Assembly (NCBI GenBank): GCA_046566185.1
Contig: JBKHXE010000174.1
Location: 1 to 19,055 of the forward strand
Direction of reading: 5' to 3'
Length of the DNA: 19,055 nt
Source of the DNA: SCSIO-59966 sp046566185
GTDB taxonomy: Bacteria > Actinomycetota > Actinomycetes > Actinomycetales > SCSIO-59966
Shown: positions 16,927 through 19,055 of the stretch, piece after piece
Layout of the letters: each line of letters opens with the position of its first letter
Position numbering within the stretch: the stretch's first letter is position 1
The notes under the pieces: model-generated
What the model saw: the letters and a program-made list of their open reading frames with translations, nothing else
What the model was told of the DNA's origin: nothing
The model's database searches: none
Translations under genes and position numbers: made by a program

Positions 16927-16953
16927 CAGCACGCCACTCACCGGGGCGTGCTG
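16927..16953. promoter_or_regulatory. Inverted repeat in the mtrA divergent region
   Basis: CAGCACGCC, 9-base spacer, GGCGTGCTG: a perfect 9-bp inverted repeat 37-63 bases before the mtrA start and 65-91 bases before the divergent membrane-protein start. It could be an operator for both genes or a hairpin in the mtrA leader. It does not match the GTCACA-type direct repeat that MtrA itself is known to bind. No -10/-35 pair is convincing here. Confidence 0.45.
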
Positions 16954-17017
16954 ACCTGCGTGGCAGGATGGCGCCGTCGCCCCGGGTGGGGCCGCACCGT
17001 CCCGAGGGGGTTGACCG

Positions 17018-18142
17018 ATGAACGGCTGGACGAGTCCGGGCGGCAGCCCGGAGGCGCAGGGCCCGCCGCCCGCGCCGTCCTCCGGCACTCCGGCCGGCCC
17101 CCCGGCGCCCGGGCCGGCACAGCACCCCGGGTGGGGCCAGCCGCCCGGCTGGACGCCGGCGCCGCCCGCCGCGCGGCCGGGCATCGTGCCGCTGCGGCCG
17201 CTACGGCTCGGCGAGATCTACGACGGCGCGTTCCAGGCGGTGCGCTCCAACCCCGGCGCGATGGTCGGCGCCGCGGCCGTCGTCGTCACCGTGATGACCG
17301 CGTTCGACATCGTGTTCCAGGTGATCATGACGGGCAGCCTGGCGGCGTTGCTCGAGAACGCCCTCGGCGGCCTGGAGACCGATCCGAGCGCCGGCTTCGA
17401 CGTGGACCCGGGCCTGCTGACCGAGGCGGTCGGCACGACGAGCCTCACGCTGCTGGTCACCCAGCTGGTGACCGTGGTGGGGCTGGCGCTGCTCACCGCG
17501 ATCGCCACTCTCGTGGTCGGCTCGGCCGTCCTCGGACGCCGGACCACCGGCGGTGAGCTGTGGGCCAAGGTGCGGGGCCGGCTGCTGCCGCTGATCGGGC
17601 TGACCCTGCTGGTCGGCCTCCTCACGGTCGCCGTCCTCGTCGTGGCGCTGGCGCCGGGCCTCCTCGCGCTCCTGGTCTCCGAGGTGCTCGCGGTCATCCT
17701 GCTCGTGCTCGGCGCGATCGCCGGCATCCTGCTCGTCGTCGGTCTCGACACCCGGCTCTCGCTCGCCGGCCCCGCCCTGCTGCTGGAGGAGCAGCGCGTC
17801 GTCCCCGCGATCCGCCGGTCGTGGCTGCTGTCGTCGCGCGGCTTCCTGCGCCTCCTGGGCATCCGCGTGCTGACGGCCCTCATCGTCTTCGTCACCACCG
17901 CGATCGTCGCCGCCCCCTTCCAGCTCGTCGCTGCCTTCTTCGCACCGGCGACGTCCGACCCGTTCGCCGCGCTGACCCCGACACTGCCGCAGCTGCTGGT
18001 GATGGGCCTCGGCTCGGCGATCGCGTCGACGATCGTCTACCCGTTCTTCGCCGCCGTGACGGCACTGCTCTACGTCGACCAGCGGATGCGGCTCGAGGGA
18101 CTCGACGTCGAGCTGGCGCGCGCGGCGGCCGAGGAGCGCTGA
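17018..18142 (+). CDS. Multi-pass membrane protein (GDPD membrane-domain type)
   Basis: A 374-residue protein. A Pro/Gly-rich cytoplasmic leader (1-55; PPPAPSSGTPAGPP) precedes the family motif IVPLRPLRLGEIYDGAFQAV (54-73). About six hydrophobic segments follow (around 82-104, 142-172, 191-217, 219-243, 282-308 and 325-352), with the pattern LLLEEQRVVPAIRRSWLL (254-271) between them. This is the domain that databases name after the membrane part of glycerophosphodiester phosphodiesterases, but there is no phosphodiesterase catalytic domain, so an enzyme activity is not supported. The role is unknown; the domain probably helps assemble or stabilise membrane complexes. ATG 17018 is preceded by GAGGGGG seven bases upstream. 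It leads the DUF4129-DUF4350 operon, divergent from mtrA. Confidence 0.85.
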   Translation: MNGWTSPGGSPEAQGPPPAPSSGTPAGPPAPGPAQHPGWGQPPGWTPAPPAARPGIVPLRPLRLGEIYDGAFQAVRSNPGAMVGAAAVVVTVMTAFDIVFQVIMTGSLAALLENALGGLETDPSAGFDVDPGLLTEAVGTTSLTLLVTQLVTVVGLALLTAIATLVVGSAVLGRRTTGGELWAKVRGRLLPLIGLTLLVGLLTVAVLVVALAPGLLALLVSEVLAVILLVLGAIAGILLVVGLDTRLSLAGPALLLEEQRVVPAIRRSWLLSSRGFLRLLGIRVLTALIVFVTTAIVAAPFQLVAAFFAPATSDPFAALTPTLPQLLVMGLGSAIASTIVYPFFAAVTALLYVDQRMRLEGLDVELARAAAEER

Positions 18143-18152
18143 GCCACAGGCC

Positions 18153-18797
18153 ATGTCGGTGCTCGCGGGGGGCGTGCCGGTCGTGCCCGACGCCGCCGAG
18201 GCGCGGCGGTGGGCCCGCGACGAGCTGGCCGACGAGGTCTACGCCGCCGCCGAGCCCGGTCTCGTGCAGCGTGCCGTGCAGTGGCTGCTGGACCGCCTCG
18301 CCGAGATCGAGCTGCCGGTCGGGGGCCCGTCCCGCGGCTGGCTGGTGCTGGCCCTGCTCGCCCTCGCGGTCGCCGTGGTCGCCGCGCTGCGGCTGGCCGG
18401 GCCGGTGCGCCTGCGGCGCTCCCGGCGGCGCGACGGTGCGGACGGCGTGCTCGGGGCCTCCCTGCTGACCGCCGCCGAGCACCGGGCCGCCGCCGACCGG
18501 CACGCGGCCGCCGGGCAGTGGGACGACGCGGTGCGCGAACGGTTCCGCGCCGTCGTCCGGTCGCTCGACGAGCGGGCCCTGCTGCGCCCGACGCCCGGCA
18601 TGACCGCCGACGAGGTGGCCCGCGACGCGGGTGCGCTGCTGCCGGACGTCGCGGCCGACCTGGCCGCGGGCGCGCGGCTGTTCGACGACGTCCAGTACGG
18701 CGGGCGGGCCGCGACGGCCGAGCACGACGCCAGGATGCGTGACGTGGACGCCGCGGTGGCGGCGGCCCGCCCGGTCGCGACGGCGAGCGCCGGGTGA
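18153..18797 (+). CDS. DUF4129-domain membrane protein
   Basis: A 214-residue protein with one membrane segment (about 62-82). The N-terminal part (RRWARDELADEVY) precedes it, and the C-terminal cytosolic part (about 104-205) is DUF4129: HRAAADRHAAAGQWDDAVRE, then FRAVVRSLDERALLRPTPGMTADE, shown in pieces, then LFDDVQYGGRAATAEHD. The domain is found with MoxR ATPase, DUF58 and DUF4350 genes, a cluster thought to assemble or regulate membrane or metal-containing complexes and stress responses. Function is otherwise unknown. ATG 18153 lies 10 bases after the preceding stop, with a weak ribosome site (CAGG). Its TGA overlaps the next GTG (GTGA), so the two genes are coupled. Confidence 0.88.
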   Translation: MSVLAGGVPVVPDAAEARRWARDELADEVYAAAEPGLVQRAVQWLLDRLAEIELPVGGPSRGWLVLALLALAVAVVAALRLAGPVRLRRSRRRDGADGVLGASLLTAAEHRAAADRHAAAGQWDDAVRERFRAVVRSLDERALLRPTPGMTADEVARDAGALLPDVAADLAAGARLFDDVQYGGRAATAEHDARMRDVDAAVAAARPVATASAG

Positions 18798-19055
18798 CGG
18801 TCGGCGACGGGACCACGACCCGGGACCGTGCGGCGCGGCGCCTGAGCAGCGCGCGGGCGCTGCTGGTCGTCCTCGCGCTCGTCGTGGTCGTGGCGGTCGC
18901 CGGCGTGCTGGCCCTGCCGGGGACGGGGGGCGGCGCCCTGGACCCGGAGTCGGCGACACCGGAGGGCGCACGCGCCGTGGCCCGGGTGCTGGCCGACCGA
19001 GGGGTCGCCGTGCAGCGGGTGACGACGGTGGACGACGCGACGACGGCGGCGGCGG
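18794..19055 (+). CDS. DUF4350-domain protein, cut by the window end
   Basis: Eighty-seven codons are visible. A basic leader (RDRAARRLSSAR) precedes a membrane segment (about 22-42; ALLVVLALVVVVAVAGVLAL), then GGGALDPESATPEGARAVAR and VLADRGVAVQRVTTVDD. This is the start of DUF4350, a domain with a flavodoxin-like or glutamine-amidotransferase-like fold that begins with a conserved 'LDP-S..G..AL' pattern. It is probably anchored with the domain outside or at the membrane. The GTG overlaps the DUF4129 stop. In other actinomycetes the next genes are usually a MoxR ATPase and a DUF58 protein (expectation, not seen here). Partial because the window ends. Confidence 0.8.
   Translation, partial: MTVGDGTTTRDRAARRLSSARALLVVLALVVVVAVAGVLALPGTGGGALDPESATPEGARAVARVLADRGVAVQRVTTVDDATTAAA

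Noticed and set aside
17018..18142. Glycerophosphodiester phosphodiesterase enzyme
   Set aside because: Only the membrane domain named after that enzyme is present; no catalytic domain is seen.

Overview
This 19-kb window is very GC-rich (roughly three quarters G+C by eye). It comes from the chromosome of an actinomycete (Actinomycetota). The evidence is the conserved block secA - (accessory genes) - LuxR-type regulator - hpf - comF - lpqB - mtrB - mtrA, MtrA residues nearly identical to the mycobacterial protein over long stretches, GTG starts for 13 of 19 genes, and an Rv3235-like gene beside secA. The exact family is uncertain. The layout and the long intergenic palindromes suggest something near Geodermatophilaceae or Kineosporiales, but that is a guess from memory. 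No rRNA, tRNA, CRISPR array, insertion sequence or prophage is visible, and no gene-free stretch exceeds about 175 bp.

Layout. (1) 5-2660, minus strand: a tightly packed operon transcribed as SAF-domain membrane protein, CpaE-like P-loop ATPase, HAD hydrolase. The first two resemble CpaB/RcpC and CpaE of Tad/Flp pilus systems, but no pilin, secretin or TadA is present here. (2) 2850-3092, plus: a small excisionase-type HTH protein, convergent with an unknown actinobacterial gene (3103-3660, minus). (3) 3661-3793: a divergent regulatory region with three phased CAAAC repeats. (4) 3794-5061, plus: LysM membrane protein and Rv3235-like protein, start-stop overlapped. (5) 5065-7818, minus: secA. 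(6) 7974-8954, plus: a tandem GNAT protein whose first domain is shortened. (7) 8992-10215, minus: a YcaQ/AlkX-like DNA glycosylase, bracketed by two long palindromes. (8) 10328-11839, minus: NarL/LuxR response regulator and long-form hibernation factor HPF. (9) 12015-12749, minus: comF. (10) 12803-16890, minus: mtrA-mtrB-lpqB, the envelope and cell-division signalling operon. (11) 17018-19055, plus: multi-pass membrane protein, DUF4129 protein and the start of a DUF4350 protein. This last group usually continues with MoxR ATPase and DUF58 genes beyond the window.

How the genes fit together. Much of the window concerns the cell envelope: SecA drives export, MtrAB-LpqB senses and controls wall and division state, and the LysM, SAF and DUF4129/DUF4350 proteins are membrane or wall associated. 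HPF and the LuxR-type regulator add stationary-phase and stress control. The accessory part (GNAT, glycosylase, palindromes) looks like a variable insertion between secA and the conserved regulator-hpf block.

Most interesting signals: the 10-bp-phased CAAAC direct repeats near a gene for a BldC/excisionase-type HTH protein; two convergent gene pairs whose stop codons pair with each other inside one hairpin; a 29-bp perfect palindrome after the response regulator; an internal loss of about 45 residues in GNAT domain 1; and a CpaE-like ATPase with Arg in place of the P-loop Lys. No clearly new multi-gene system is evident. The best candidate for one is the HTH/CAAAC-repeat/LysM/SAF-CpaE neighbourhood.
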